A DNA stretch of 64,000 nucleotides from Aeromonas taiwanensis (GTDB taxonomy: Bacteria; Pseudomonadota; Gammaproteobacteria; Enterobacterales; Aeromonadaceae), in assembly GCF_000820165.1 (NCBI RefSeq), contig NZ_CDDD01000069.1:1-64000 (forward strand). Direction: 5' to 3'. The notes below the pieces were generated by a model that searched no databases, had not been told where the DNA came from, and saw nothing but the letters and a program-made list of their open reading frames with translations. Shown piece after piece: positions 47,614-57,809 of this stretch. Numbering within the stretch: the first letter of the stretch is position 1; each line of letters opens with the position of its first letter. A program made the translations under genes and the position numbers.

Positions 47614-47958
47614 CACGCTCACGGGGATGCCATAAAAATAGTGCCGCATTATACCTTATCGGCCCGCACTCGGCACCCGAACCTTGGGCATCACACGAAT
47701 ATTCACGGGAAGGACACGGCAAACTCTCCCCTCCCCCTTGCGGGCGGCAGGATCCGGCAAGAGGATCCCTCCCCTGACTGGCATCTGTCTACCATGGCAT
47801 TCGTAAAGAATTTGAAAATCTTGTCCGGGCCGGACAGAAAACGGTCGTGACGACCAGACGAAGAAGAAAGGAGAAATAATTGAACAAGACAGCAGCGCAG
47901 CGCCCAAATATCAGACCTATATAACGGGACTATTCATCGTCATATAACGAGCCCGTCG
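47614..47958. other. Intergenic region zapC-rlmKL
   Basis: 345 bp with no convincing gene on either strand. It must hold the rlmKL promoter and the zapC terminator, but I could not assign either with confidence. Confidence 0.4.
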
Positions 47959-48495
47959 TCAGCCGACTTCCCGGTATTGTGTCTGTGCCCGCACCCTGGC
48001 TTGCATCCGGTTATTCATCACCTTGATCACGGCGAACCGTGGCAGGATCTTGCTGGTGGTCAGCACCAGTTCATCGGTCAGGTTCAGGCAGACGCTGGCC
48101 TGCTCCCCGGCTTCGATGATCATGAATTCTCCCCGACCATGGGGCGTATCCATCCACACCAAGGAGCCCATTTCCGGCATAAAGTGGGTCGACTGCTCAT
48201 GAAAGAACCAGCTCTGCGGCATCAGGGGTTTATAAAAGCGGCTGACGGCGATGGCATTAAGCACCAGCTGCACCTGATGGGGCGTACTCCAGTCGAGTTC
48301 GGATGCCTTGTCCATCAGCTGATAATAGAGGGCCGCATCATCCACGCAAAAAGGCTGGGTGGTGAAGGAACAGGGAACAAGCTGCCGACCTTTATATTCG
48401 GTGGCAAATATCATGCGATCGGATAAATCCAGCATCAGACGATCATCCTGAGCGTCATAATGCCACTGCCAATTGTCATTGGGTTGGATACACAT
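47959..48495 (-). CDS. zapC: Cell division protein ZapC
   Basis: 178 aa (E. coli 180). MCIQPNDNWQWHYDAQDDRLMLDL and PFCVDDAALYYQLM, with VQLVLNAIAVSRFYKPLMPQSW, align with E. coli ZapC. ZapC bundles FtsZ and stabilises the Z ring. It lies downstream of pyrD on the same strand, as in enterics. Confidence 0.9.
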   Translation of the reverse strand: MCIQPNDNWQWHYDAQDDRLMLDLSDRMIFATEYKGRQLVPCSFTTQPFCVDDAALYYQLMDKASELDWSTPHQVQLVLNAIAVSRFYKPLMPQSWFFHEQSTHFMPEMGSLVWMDTPHGRGEFMIIEAGEQASVCLNLTDELVLTTSKILPRFAVIKVMNNRMQARVRAQTQYREVG

Positions 48496-48580
48496 GGAGA
48501 TGCCCTTATCTAAGCGGTTACTCGACTTTATTCCATGTCGAGAAATTGAGCAACTTTAAATAAGGGCAGTCGATTACTTT

Positions 48581-49591
48581 TTAAATATGGGTAACGATTT
48601 CTTTCACCAGACTCGGGCCCTTATAAATAAAGCCACTGTAAATCTGGACAAGACTGGCACCCGCCGCCAGTTTCTCCCGGGCGGCCATGGCGCTGTCGAT
48701 ACCGCCCACACCGATGATGGGCAACGCGCCGTCGAGTGCCTTGGCCAGCTGGCGGATCACCTCGGTGCTCTTGTGCTGCAGCGGACGACCGCTCAGACCA
48801 CCCGCCTCCCCGGCATGGGGCATGTCGTAAATCATGTCGCGCTCGAGGGTGGTATTGGTGGCGATAACTCCATCGATGCCATTCTTGATCAGGGATGTCG
48901 CAACCTGGTTAATTTCATCCTGGGAGAGATCCGGGGCAATTTTAACGGCGAGCGGCACATACTTCTTATATTTTGCTGCCAGCTCCTGTTGGCGCTGCTT
49001 CAGTGCGGCCAGCAATTCGTCCAGTGCGTCACCGTATTGCAATTGACGCAGCCCAGGGGTGTTGGGTGAGGAAATATTGACGGCAATATAACCGGCGTGC
49101 TCATACACCTTGTCCATGCAGATCAGATAATCGTCCTTGCCCTGTTCGATGGGGGTATCCTTGTTCTTGCCGATATTGATGCCGATGACCCCCTGATATT
49201 TGGCCTCCTTGACCCTGGCCACCAGATGATCGACCCCCTTATTGTTGAACCCCATCCGGTTGATGATCCCCTCCGCCGGAATAACCCGGAACAGCCGCGG
49301 CTTGTCATTGCCACTCTGGGGCTTGGGGGTCACGGTACCGACTTCAATAAAGCCAAACCCCATGGCCCCGAAGGCATCGATACACTCCCCGTCTTTATCC
49401 AATCCTGCGGCCAGCCCCACCGGATTGGCAAAATTAAGCCCCATGACGGTGACGGGGCGTTTTGGCAGGGTGTTGCGGAAGAAACAATCAAGCGGGGTAC
49501 CGAGAAGGCGGGGCAAATATTTGATGGAGAGATCGTGAGCCTGTTCCGGATTGAGTTTGAACAGGAAATGCCTGGCGAGTGGGTACAGCAT
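48581..49591 (-). CDS. pyrD: Dihydroorotate dehydrogenase (quinone), class 2
   Basis: FMN enzyme of pyrimidine synthesis at the inner membrane. 336 aa, E. coli length. The N-terminal amphipathic helices ([21 protein letters not shown]) bind membrane quinone. [23 protein letters not shown] with the catalytic Ser, and the C-terminal [19 protein letters not shown] complete the family pattern. Upstream of zapC. Confidence 0.97.
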   Translation of the reverse strand: MLYPLARHFLFKLNPEQAHDLSIKYLPRLLGTPLDCFFRNTLPKRPVTVMGLNFANPVGLAAGLDKDGECIDAFGAMGFGFIEVGTVTPKPQSGNDKPRLFRVIPAEGIINRMGFNNKGVDHLVARVKEAKYQGVIGINIGKNKDTPIEQGKDDYLICMDKVYEHAGYIAVNISSPNTPGLRQLQYGDALDELLAALKQRQQELAAKYKKYVPLAVKIAPDLSQDEINQVATSLIKNGIDGVIATNTTLERDMIYDMPHAGEAGGLSGRPLQHKSTEVIRQLAKALDGALPIIGVGGIDSAMAAREKLAAGASLVQIYSGFIYKGPSLVKEIVTHI

Positions 49592-49605
49592 GCTTGCTCC
49601 TTAAA

Positions 49606-49634
49606 AAAAGCCCCGGCAACTGGCCGGGGCTTTT
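49606..49634. terminator. Terminator downstream of the NAD-GDH gene
   Basis: Perfect 12-bp stem AAAAGCCCCGGC/GCCGGGGCTTTT, 5-nt loop, with an A-run that is a T-run for the minus-strand transcript. Confidence 0.9.
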
Positions 49635-49638
49635 GGGG

Positions 49639-52600
49639 TTATGCCGAGGTTCGGCAATTCAACTGGAGCAGGTTCAACTCTCGCAAGGCCACCGAGAACT
49701 TGGCGAACTCGTGGGTGCTGGTAGTCTTGAAGTCGGCCAACATGTGGGTCCAACGGGACAAGAGCTGCTCATGCTCCGAAATCCAGTCGGCCAGTATGGT
49801 AGCGCATTCTCCCTGCTCTTTGCACCCTTCCAGTACCACGGAAGTGAGGCTGCGTTGTTGCCAGTCCAGATCCTCGCGGAAGGAGGAGCGCGCCATCGCC
49901 TGCCAGTGGTTGCCCACCGGCTGATGGTTGATCTGCTCGAGGAACCAGTGCAGATCCAGCTTGGCACCGAGACGGTAGTAGACGTTGGCGGCACGCAGGA
50001 TGTCAGTCTTGTGCTCCGCGGCGATCTGAGCCAGATCCAGGCAGGAGAAGAGGCTGCTCATGTGGGCCACCTGACGGGCGATATGCTCGGGAACCGCTCT
50101 GGCCACCAGGGCAGCGACCGCCTGCTGGTGCTCGGCCACTTCGCTCTCGTCCATCACCTCGTAGAGATGCTCGGCCAGGGTCTCGAAGGCCGGGCGGAAG
50201 AAGGCGATGTTCTCGCCGATGCTCCAGCTGCGGTTGCGGGCGCGCAGGAACCAGCGGGTGGCGCGGCGCACGATGCGGCGGCTGTAGAACATCAGCTCGA
50301 GCTGGGTGTTGGCATCCACCTGGTTGTCACACCCTTCGATGTCACGCCACAGGGTATTGAGACCGAACACTTCCCGGGCCATGGCGAAGCAGCAGGCCAC
50401 TTCTGCCACCGAGGCACCGGTCTCGTCCTTCATCCGGCTGGCGAAGTTGAGCCCCATGTCGTTGACCAGCATGTTGGCCACCCGGGTCGCGATGATCTCG
50501 CCGCGCAGCGGATGCTGGGCAAGGGCCGCGCCGAACTGCTGCTGCAGCTGGGTCGGGAAGCTGGTGACCAGCATGTTGGCGAGGAAGGGCTCGTCGGTCA
50601 CTTCCGGGCAGTTGAGCTGCTCTTTGAGCACCATCTTGCCGTAGGCCACCAGCACCGCCAGCTCGGGTCGGGTCAGCCCCTGCCCTGCTGCCATTCGCTC
50701 GGAGAGCTCCTCGTCGGAGGGGAGGAACTCGAGGCCGCGGTCCAGCTTGCCTTCCCGCTCCAGCCCCTGGATGAAGCGCTGCTGCTCCTTGAGCTGCTCG
50801 TCGCCACGGAACGCCGTGACCGAGATGGACTGGGACTGGCGATAGGCGTTGGTGATGACCACCTGCGCCACCGCATCCGTCATCTCGTAGAGCATCTGGT
50901 TGCGCTGCTTGAGGGTCAGATCCCCGGCGGCCACCAGCTGGTTCAGCAGGATCTTGATGTTCACCTCGTTGTCGGAGCAGTCCACGCCGCCCACGTTGTC
51001 GGTGAAGTCGGTGTTGATGCGACCGCCCTGGCTCGCATACTCCACCCGGCCGAGCTGGGTGAAGCCCAGGTTGCCACCCTCGCCCACGATGCGGGCACGC
51101 AGGTCACGACCGTTGACCCGCAGCACGTCGTTGCTGCGATCCCCGACGTCGGCGTCGCTCTCGCGGGCACTCTTCACATAGGTGCCGATGCCGCCGTTCC
51201 AGAGCAAGTCCACGTTCAGACAGAGCAGGGCCTTGATCAGCTCGTTCGGTGCCATGCTGGCCTTGTCGGTGCCGAGCAGGGTCTGCATCTCGGGGCTCAG
51301 CTTGATGGACTTGGCCGAGCGCAGGAAGATGCCACCCCCCTTGGAGATGAGCTCGCGGTTGTAGTCATCCCAGCTGGAGCCCGGCAGTTCGAACAGGCGC
51401 TGGCGTTCGACGAAGCTCCTGGCCGCATTCGGGGTCGGGTCGACGAAGATGTGCATGTGGTTGAAGGCGCCCACCAGCTGGATGTGCTCGGAGAGCAGCA
51501 TGCCGTTGCCGAACACGTCGCCGGCCATGTCGCCTATGCCCACGCAGGTGAAGTCCGTGGTCTGGCAGTTGACGCCGATCTCACGGAAGTGGCGCTTGAC
51601 CGACTCCCAGGCGCCGCGGGCGGTGATGCCCATCTTCTTGTGGTCATAGCCGACCGAGCCGCCGGAGGCGAAGGCATCGCCGAGCCAGTGGCCATATTCC
51701 AGGCTGATTTCGTTGGCAATGTCGGAGAAGGTCGCGGTGCCCTTGTCGGCCGCCACCACCAGGTAGTAGTCATCCTCGTCGTGGCGAACCACGGATTTCG
51801 GCGGGATCACCTCACCCTTGATGATGTTGTCGGTGACGTCCAGCAGCCCGCGGATGAACAGGCGGTAGCAGGCCTTGCCCTCTTCCTGGATGACGGCACG
51901 GGACGCGCCCGCCGGCATCTGCTTGCAGTAGAAGCCGCCCTTGGCGCCGACCGGCACGATGACGGTGTTCTTCACCTGCTGCGCCTTCACCAGACCCAGC
52001 ACCTCGGTGCGGAAGTCTTCCTTGCGATCGGACCAGCGCAGGCCGCCACGGGCCACCTTGCCCCAGCGCAGATGCACCCCTTCCACCCGCGGGGAGTAGA
52101 CGAAGATCTCGAACTTGGGCAGCGGCAGCGGCATGTCGGTGATGCTGGAGGGGGCCAGCTTGAAGGAGATGTAGGGCTTGATGTTGCCCGCACCGTCCGG
52201 CTGGTAGTAGTTGGTGCGCAGGGTCGCGTCGATCATCTCCACGTAGCGGCGGATGATGCGATCGTCGTCCAGGTTGGCCACCTGATCCAGCTTGGCGGCG
52301 AGCTGCTCGTGCAGCTTGGCCTGTACCTTGGCGTCCTGCTTGCCGGCGGGATCCAGACGCTGCTCGAACAGGGTGAACAGCAGCTGGGCGATATCGGGAT
52401 AACGGGTCAGGGTCTCCTCGATATAGGACTGGCTGAAGGATACGCCGGTCTGGCGCATGTATTTGGCATAGGCGCGCAGCACGGAGACCTGGCGGCCGCT
52501 GAGGCCGGCCCCCAGCACCAGGCGGTTGAAGCCGTCATCTTCCAGGGTCTTGTTCCAGATGGCGGCGAAGGCCTCCTGGAAGCGCTGCTGGCTCTGCTCC

Positions 52601-54480
52601 AGATCGAACGGCTGTTCGCCGCGCAGCAGCATGGAGAAGTCGAGGATCCAGAACACCTCTCCGGTCGGGGTACGCACCTGATACGGGGTCTCGCCGATGA
52701 CGCGCAGCCCCATGTTTTCCAGCATGGGCAGGACGTCGGAGAGGTGGATGGGCTCGGTGCGGTGGAACAGCTTGAGGCGCACCCGGCGATCGTTCTCCTC
52801 CTCCTGGGCGCGGTAGAACAGCATGCCCAGGGGCTCGGCTTCACTCAGGCCATCGAGGGCCATGATGTCGGCCACGGCGGAGCCCGGCAGCACGTCTTCC
52901 TTGTAGGCACGGGGGAAGGCGGTGCTGAAGCGACGGCGCAGTTCGTTGCCGCGGGCCTCGCCATAATGGGAGAGCAGCACGGAATCCAGACGGTCATCCC
53001 AGCTGCGGGCCGCTTCGATCAGGTTGTTCTGTACTTCGTTCACATCGACATCCACGTTGTTGTTGTTGACCCGCACTATGTAGTGGGTCCGTGCCAGCAC
53101 GCCCTCGGTGAAGTAGACGTTGAATTCCACCTCTTCGCTGCTGCCGAAATATTTTTGCAGGATCTGCTGGGTCTTGATGCGCAGCGCCGTGTTATAGCGC
53201 TCCTTGGTGACATAGACCATGCAGGAGAAGAAGCGGCCGTAGACGTCGCGGCGCACGAACAGACGCAGCATGTCGCGCTCCTGCATCTCCAGCACGCCGA
53301 GGCCGGTGGCCAGCAGCTCCTCTTCACGGGCCTGGATCAGCTCGTCGCGCGGGTAGGTTTCCAGCACGTTCAGCAGCGCCTTGTAGGCGTGAGAGCCCTT
53401 CTCATGACCGGAGGCGGCCATGATACGCTCGAGGCGGTGGCTGATGAGGGGGATCTGGGTCGCGCTGGTGTTGTAGATGGAGGAGGCATACAGACCGATG
53501 AAGCGATCTTCCCCCACCACCTTGCCGTGCTCGTCGAAGCGCTTGATGCCGATGTAATCCACATAGGCCGGGCGGTGCACCCGGGACTTGCTGTTGGACT
53601 TGGTGAGGATCAGCAGGTCGGAACTCAGGGCGGCGTGGCGGGCGCTGGCTGGCATGGTGCCCAGGCGCTGCCCCTCGTCCTTCATGGAGTTCTTCATCAG
53701 ACCCAGGCTGGAGTCCGGCTGGGGCAGGATCTCGTGATCCCCCTCCACCGCCTTGACGTCATAGCGGCGGTATCCCATCAGGGTGAAGTTGTGAGCGGCG
53801 ACCCATTTCAGGAAGGCGACGCAGGAGTCCACCTCGGCCTTGCTGACCGGGTGCTTGCGTTTGGGCAGCTCGTCGATGATCTCGTTCAGGCGCGCCAGCA
53901 TCGGCTGCCAGTCCCCGACCGCCAGGGCCACTTCCCGCGCCACCGAGTTCAGCTCGGCGGTCAGGGCCTCCATCTCCTCTTCAGTGGTCAGGTGGTCGAT
54001 CTCGATGAGGAAAGCGGTCTCTACCGAGGTCTGGGACGCCGTGTTGTCCAGATCCAGGATGGCGCTGATCTTGCCCCCTTCGCTGCGGATCAGGTGCAGC
54101 GGCTGGTGCAGCATCATGTGCGCCGTGATGCCGCGACGCTTGAGCGCCATACGGATGGAGTCCACCAGGAAGGGGGAATCCTGCAGGATGATCTCGACGA
54201 TGGTATGGGGAGACTGCCAGCCGTGACGGGTCAGCTCGGGGTTGTAGACCCGGATGTAAGGGTCGGTGTCGGTACGCTGATTGAGGGCATTCCACAGGCT
54301 GAGCGCCGCCCCGTAGAGATCGCTGTCATTGCGATCGTGCAGGTCTGTGCTGGCCATGTTGCCGTAGAACTTGGCGACGAAGCATTCGACCAGAGAGGCA
54401 CTGTTTCTGGGCAATTTCTGATGGATCAGGCTGAGAACGTTTTCGAGCAGAACTGAGGTAGGGGCGTCTTTCAATGCCAT
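49639..54480 (-). CDS. gdhB: NAD-specific glutamate dehydrogenase, large type
   Basis: 1613 aa, the size of the 180-kDa class of catabolic NAD-GDH. It converts glutamate to 2-oxoglutarate and ammonium. N-terminal ACT-like regulatory modules span about 1-650. The catalytic core is at about 700-1200, with LRWGKVARGGLRWSDRKEDFRTEVLGL, VGAKGGFYCK (catalytic Lys) and the GIGDMAGDVFGNGMLLS nucleotide-binding region, followed by a long helical C-terminal domain. It is monocistronic by its terminator and a 270-bp upstream gap. A long open frame on the opposite strand is a codon-bias shadow. Confidence 0.95.
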   Translation of the reverse strand: MALKDAPTSVLLENVLSLIHQKLPRNSASLVECFVAKFYGNMASTDLHDRNDSDLYGAALSLWNALNQRTDTDPYIRVYNPELTRHGWQSPHTIVEIILQDSPFLVDSIRMALKRRGITAHMMLHQPLHLIRSEGGKISAILDLDNTASQTSVETAFLIEIDHLTTEEEMEALTAELNSVAREVALAVGDWQPMLARLNEIIDELPKRKHPVSKAEVDSCVAFLKWVAAHNFTLMGYRRYDVKAVEGDHEILPQPDSSLGLMKNSMKDEGQRLGTMPASARHAALSSDLLILTKSNSKSRVHRPAYVDYIGIKRFDEHGKVVGEDRFIGLYASSIYNTSATQIPLISHRLERIMAASGHEKGSHAYKALLNVLETYPRDELIQAREEELLATGLGVLEMQERDMLRLFVRRDVYGRFFSCMVYVTKERYNTALRIKTQQILQKYFGSSEEVEFNVYFTEGVLARTHYIVRVNNNNVDVDVNEVQNNLIEAARSWDDRLDSVLLSHYGEARGNELRRRFSTAFPRAYKEDVLPGSAVADIMALDGLSEAEPLGMLFYRAQEEENDRRVRLKLFHRTEPIHLSDVLPMLENMGLRVIGETPYQVRTPTGEVFWILDFSMLLRGEQPFDLEQSQQRFQEAFAAIWNKTLEDDGFNRLVLGAGLSGRQVSVLRAYAKYMRQTGVSFSQSYIEETLTRYPDIAQLLFTLFEQRLDPAGKQDAKVQAKLHEQLAAKLDQVANLDDDRIIRRYVEMIDATLRTNYYQPDGAGNIKPYISFKLAPSSITDMPLPLPKFEIFVYSPRVEGVHLRWGKVARGGLRWSDRKEDFRTEVLGLVKAQQVKNTVIVPVGAKGGFYCKQMPAGASRAVIQEEGKACYRLFIRGLLDVTDNIIKGEVIPPKSVVRHDEDDYYLVVAADKGTATFSDIANEISLEYGHWLGDAFASGGSVGYDHKKMGITARGAWESVKRHFREIGVNCQTTDFTCVGIGDMAGDVFGNGMLLSEHIQLVGAFNHMHIFVDPTPNAARSFVERQRLFELPGSSWDDYNRELISKGGGIFLRSAKSIKLSPEMQTLLGTDKASMAPNELIKALLCLNVDLLWNGGIGTYVKSARESDADVGDRSNDVLRVNGRDLRARIVGEGGNLGFTQLGRVEYASQGGRINTDFTDNVGGVDCSDNEVNIKILLNQLVAAGDLTLKQRNQMLYEMTDAVAQVVITNAYRQSQSISVTAFRGDEQLKEQQRFIQGLEREGKLDRGLEFLPSDEELSERMAAGQGLTRPELAVLVAYGKMVLKEQLNCPEVTDEPFLANMLVTSFPTQLQQQFGAALAQHPLRGEIIATRVANMLVNDMGLNFASRMKDETGASVAEVACCFAMAREVFGLNTLWRDIEGCDNQVDANTQLELMFYSRRIVRRATRWFLRARNRSWSIGENIAFFRPAFETLAEHLYEVMDESEVAEHQQAVAALVARAVPEHIARQVAHMSSLFSCLDLAQIAAEHKTDILRAANVYYRLGAKLDLHWFLEQINHQPVGNHWQAMARSSFREDLDWQQRSLTSVVLEGCKEQGECATILADWISEHEQLLSRWTHMLADFKTTSTHEFAKFSVALRELNLLQLNCRTSA

Positions 54481-54753
54481 TGCTAGTTTCCTTATCGGAC
54501 GACATCACAGACACGGCGACATCCACCCTGGATGCCCACCGGTACAGAGTTGCAGCGAGTGTAATGTCTTGGATCAAGGAAGGCGAGCAAAGGTGATAAC
54601 GGGATGTTAAAAACAAGGGGCAGATCACGGCTTGGGTTGTGATAAATTTTGCCAAGTTGGCAAAAATCAGAAAATCACACTGGATGATGCGAGATTTGCC
54701 GGATAGATAGTGACTTTAAGCAGATAATTACCCGGAAAAATGTTCAAGTTTTG

Positions 54754-54975
54754 TTAATTTATGCGTTCCAGGGAAATGAAGCGATGATCGTCCTGGGTTG
54801 TCAGCCGAAAGTAGCCATAAACCCCATCCTGTGACACGAAGCCACGGATCTTCTCCAGCCCCAGCTCCAGGGTCAGCCCCTGCTCGGTGCGCACCACCAG
54901 CCGCCTGACATGCCCCTGATACATCAGCATGATCTCGTCCCGGCCGAGGGCCAGCCGAAAAGTGTATTGCCTCAT
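54754..54975 (-). CDS. DUF2835 small protein
   Basis: 73 aa. MRQYTFRLALGRDEIMLMYQ, with VRRLVVRTEQGLTLELGLEKIRGFV and GVYGYFRLTTQDDHRFISLERI, fits the DUF2835 family of small beta-rich proteins found in gammaproteobacteria. No known function. It lies between pepN and the NAD-GDH gene, all on the minus strand, but a terminator precedes it. Confidence 0.8.
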   Translation of the reverse strand: MRQYTFRLALGRDEIMLMYQGHVRRLVVRTEQGLTLELGLEKIRGFVSQDGVYGYFRLTTQDDHRFISLERIN

Positions 54976-55002
54976 TGCTTCTCCCCTCTCTGTATTCCAT
55001 GT

Positions 55003-55036
55003 AAAAACGGGCAGGAGAGCCTGACTCCCCTGCCCG
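55003..55036 (-). terminator. Terminator of pepN
   Basis: Stem CGGGCAGG/CCTGCCCG (55008-55015, 55029-55036) with five T on the minus strand (55007-55003). The right arm contains one of the KOPS-type octamers. Confidence 0.78.
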
Positions 55037-55048
55037 CCATCAGGACGC

Positions 55049-57673
55049 TTACTGGGCCAGCGCCTTGCTCACCTTCTCGAACAGATCCCGTGCCAGCCCG
55101 TCCAGGTTCGCCAGGCGGGTCAGCTCGGCGCGGACAAGCGCCTTGCGCCCCTCATCGAGCCGCTTGAACTGGATGAGCGGGGTGATGAGGCGGGACGCCA
55201 CCTGGGGATTGACCTCGTTGAGCTCGATCAGCAGATCGGTCAGGAAGCGGTAGCCGCTGCCATCCACGGCGTGGAACTGCACCTGGTTGCTCATGGCGAA
55301 ACTGCCCACCAGCGCCCGCAGCCGGTTCGGGTTGCGGATGCTGAAGGTCGGGTGGGCCATCGCCTGCTTCACCTCGCCGAGCACGTCGGCGGCGGGTTTG
55401 CTGCCCACCAGGCGCAGCCAGTTGTCCAGCACCAGGCCATCGTGCGCCCACTTGCCCTCGAAGTCGGCGAGGAGCTCGGCACGGCACGCCAGCAGGTGGC
55501 CGTTGGCGACCTGCAAGGCGGCCAGAGTGTCGGTCATGTTGTCGGCACGGCTGTACTGCTCCCGCACCAGGGCGTCGGCCTGCACCGGATCCAGGGCCGC
55601 CAGGTAGCCGAGTACCACCCCCTTGAGGGCGCGCTTGGCCATGTCCTCATGCACCACCCGGTATGCCGGCAGGCGCAGGCTCTCGTAACAGGTCAGCAGC
55701 GCAGCGCCGAAGCCTTCGGCCAGCGCACGCTGGATCTCGCCGCGCACCCGATGGATGGCGTCAATGTCGGCCACGTCGAACAGCTCGGCCAGGGTTGCCT
55801 CTCCCGGCAGCGCCAGGATCTCCGCCTTGAGGGCGGGATCCAGGGCCCCGTCCGCCAGAATGTCCTCAAAAGCCGCCAGCAGCGTCCGGGAGAGCGCGAC
55901 CTCCTGCCCTTGCTGCACCCGGGCCACGCCGTCGATCACCGCCTTGTTGATCAGCATCTGGGCGGCATCCCAGCGGGCAAACTCGTTACGGGCATGGCTC
56001 ATCAGGAATGCGAGCGCCTCGTCGCTGTAGTCAAAATGCAGCTTCACCGGCGCGGAGAAGTCCCGCAGCAGGGAGGGCACCGGCTTGACCGGCACTTGAT
56101 CGAATTCGAACGTCTGCTGTGCTTCCAGCACGTTGAGGACGTTGCCGATGGCCTTGCCCTGGTACTGCAGGGCGATGACGGCACCTTGCTCATCATAGAG
56201 CTCGATGTCGAGGGGAATGTTCAGCGGCAGTTTTTGCGGCTGATCCTGGGTCGGCGGGGTGTGCTGGCTCACGTGCAGGCGATAGACGCCGCTTGCGGCG
56301 TCGTACTCGTCGGTCACGGTGAGCTCGGGGGTGCCGGACTGGCTGTACCAGCGGCGGAAGCGGCCGAGATCCACGCCGGAGGCATCCTCCATCGCCTGCA
56401 CGAAGTCGTCACAGGTGGCTGCCGAGCCGTCATGGCGCTCGAAGTAGAGGCGCATGCCCGCCTGGAAGGCGTCTTCGCCCAGCAGGGTGTGCATCATGCG
56501 GATCACTTCAGAACCCTTTTCGTAGACGGTCAGGGTGTAGAAGTTGTTCATCTCGATCACCACATCCGGGCGGATGGGGTGCGCCATGGGGCCGGCGTCT
56601 TCGGCAAACTGCGGGCCGCGCACGGTGCGCACGTTGTTGATGCGGTTGACCCCGCGGGACCCCAGATCGGAGGAGAACTCCTGATCCCGGAACACCGTCA
56701 GCCCCTCTTTGAGGCTTAACTGGAACCAGTCACGGCAGGTGACGCGGTTGCCGGTCCAGTTGTGGAAGTATTCGTGACCGATCACCCGCTCGATGCCGTG
56801 GTAATCGCCGTCGGTGGCGGTGGCCGGGTTGGCCAGCACGAACTTGGAGTTGAAGATGTTGAGCCCCTTGTTCTCCATGGCGCCCATGTTGAAGAAGTCC
56901 ACCGCCACGATCATGTAGATGTCGAGGTCGTACTCGAGGCCGAAGCGCTGCTCGTCCCAGCGCATGGAATTGATGAGGCTCTCCATGGCAAAGCCGGCTC
57001 TGTCCAGGTTGCCCTTGTCCACGAAGATCTCGAGGGCCACCTGGCGGCCGCTTTTGGTGACGAAGTGGTTGCGCTCCACGTCGAAATCCCCCGCCACCAG
57101 GGCGAAGAGATAGCTCGGCTTGGGGAAGGGATCCTGCCACTGCACGAAGTGGCGGCCACCGTCCAGATCACCGCTCGCCACCTTGTTGCCGTTGGAGAGC
57201 AGGAAAGGATACTTGGTCTTGTCGGCGCTGATGCGGGTGCTGTAACGAGCCAGGATATCCGGCCTGTCCATGTAATAGGTGATGCGACGGAAGCCCTCCG
57301 CCTCACACTGGGTGCAGTAGGCTTCGCCTGACTTGTAGAGCCCTTCCAGCGCCGTGTTGGCGGCGGGGTTGATGTCGGTGACTATGGTCAGCACGCACTC
57401 GGCGGGCAGGTTGAACAGGGTCAGGCTGCCCTCCCCCTGCTCGTACTGGCTGAAGGGAACGCCATCCAGGCTGATGCTGACGAGGTCCAGCCCCTCGCCA
57501 TCCAGCACTAGGGGCTCGTTGTGAGCACCGTTGCGGCGCAGCCGCGAGATGGCAGTGACCCGGGTCAGGGGCTCCTGCAATTGGAAATCGAGGTCGATGC
57601 TGTCGCACCAGTAGAAGGGAGCCCGGTAGTCCTGGCGATACTTGGCCGTCATGGCCTGGGAGAGATCGGTCAT
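55049..57673 (-). CDS. pepN: Aminopeptidase N
   Basis: Cytosolic M1 zinc aminopeptidase, 874 aa (E. coli 870). GAMENKGLN exopeptidase motif at about 260. Zinc site VIGHEYFHNWTGNRVT with the distal Glu in LSLKEGLTVFRDQEF. The C-terminal helical domain is complete. It lies upstream of the DUF2835 gene on the minus strand. Confidence 0.97.
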   Translation of the reverse strand: MTDLSQAMTAKYRQDYRAPFYWCDSIDLDFQLQEPLTRVTAISRLRRNGAHNEPLVLDGEGLDLVSISLDGVPFSQYEQGEGSLTLFNLPAECVLTIVTDINPAANTALEGLYKSGEAYCTQCEAEGFRRITYYMDRPDILARYSTRISADKTKYPFLLSNGNKVASGDLDGGRHFVQWQDPFPKPSYLFALVAGDFDVERNHFVTKSGRQVALEIFVDKGNLDRAGFAMESLINSMRWDEQRFGLEYDLDIYMIVAVDFFNMGAMENKGLNIFNSKFVLANPATATDGDYHGIERVIGHEYFHNWTGNRVTCRDWFQLSLKEGLTVFRDQEFSSDLGSRGVNRINNVRTVRGPQFAEDAGPMAHPIRPDVVIEMNNFYTLTVYEKGSEVIRMMHTLLGEDAFQAGMRLYFERHDGSAATCDDFVQAMEDASGVDLGRFRRWYSQSGTPELTVTDEYDAASGVYRLHVSQHTPPTQDQPQKLPLNIPLDIELYDEQGAVIALQYQGKAIGNVLNVLEAQQTFEFDQVPVKPVPSLLRDFSAPVKLHFDYSDEALAFLMSHARNEFARWDAAQMLINKAVIDGVARVQQGQEVALSRTLLAAFEDILADGALDPALKAEILALPGEATLAELFDVADIDAIHRVRGEIQRALAEGFGAALLTCYESLRLPAYRVVHEDMAKRALKGVVLGYLAALDPVQADALVREQYSRADNMTDTLAALQVANGHLLACRAELLADFEGKWAHDGLVLDNWLRLVGSKPAADVLGEVKQAMAHPTFSIRNPNRLRALVGSFAMSNQVQFHAVDGSGYRFLTDLLIELNEVNPQVASRLITPLIQFKRLDEGRKALVRAELTRLANLDGLARDLFEKVSKALAQ

Positions 57674-57762
57674 TATTGTGTGCTTCCACGCTTTGTTATT
57701 GACGTGTCAGAGGCTGTCACAAGGCTCGGACAGGGTCAAATAGTTTGCATTCAGGCAAAAGA

Positions 57763-57784
57763 AAGGGCGACCTGAGTCGCCCTT
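57763..57784 (-). terminator. Terminator of prc
   Basis: Stem AAGGGCGAC/GTCGCCCTT with loop CTGA; on the minus strand it is followed by CTTTTG. Confidence 0.75.
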
Positions 57785-57809
57785 GTCAATCTGCATGGCA
57801 TGGCCATGA

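Noticed and set aside
49579-54456. A 1625-codon open frame on the plus strand
   Set aside because: It lies antisense to the NAD-GDH gene, is out of character in composition (Gly/Ala/Val/His-rich) and matches no family; long antisense frames are expected opposite GC-rich genes.
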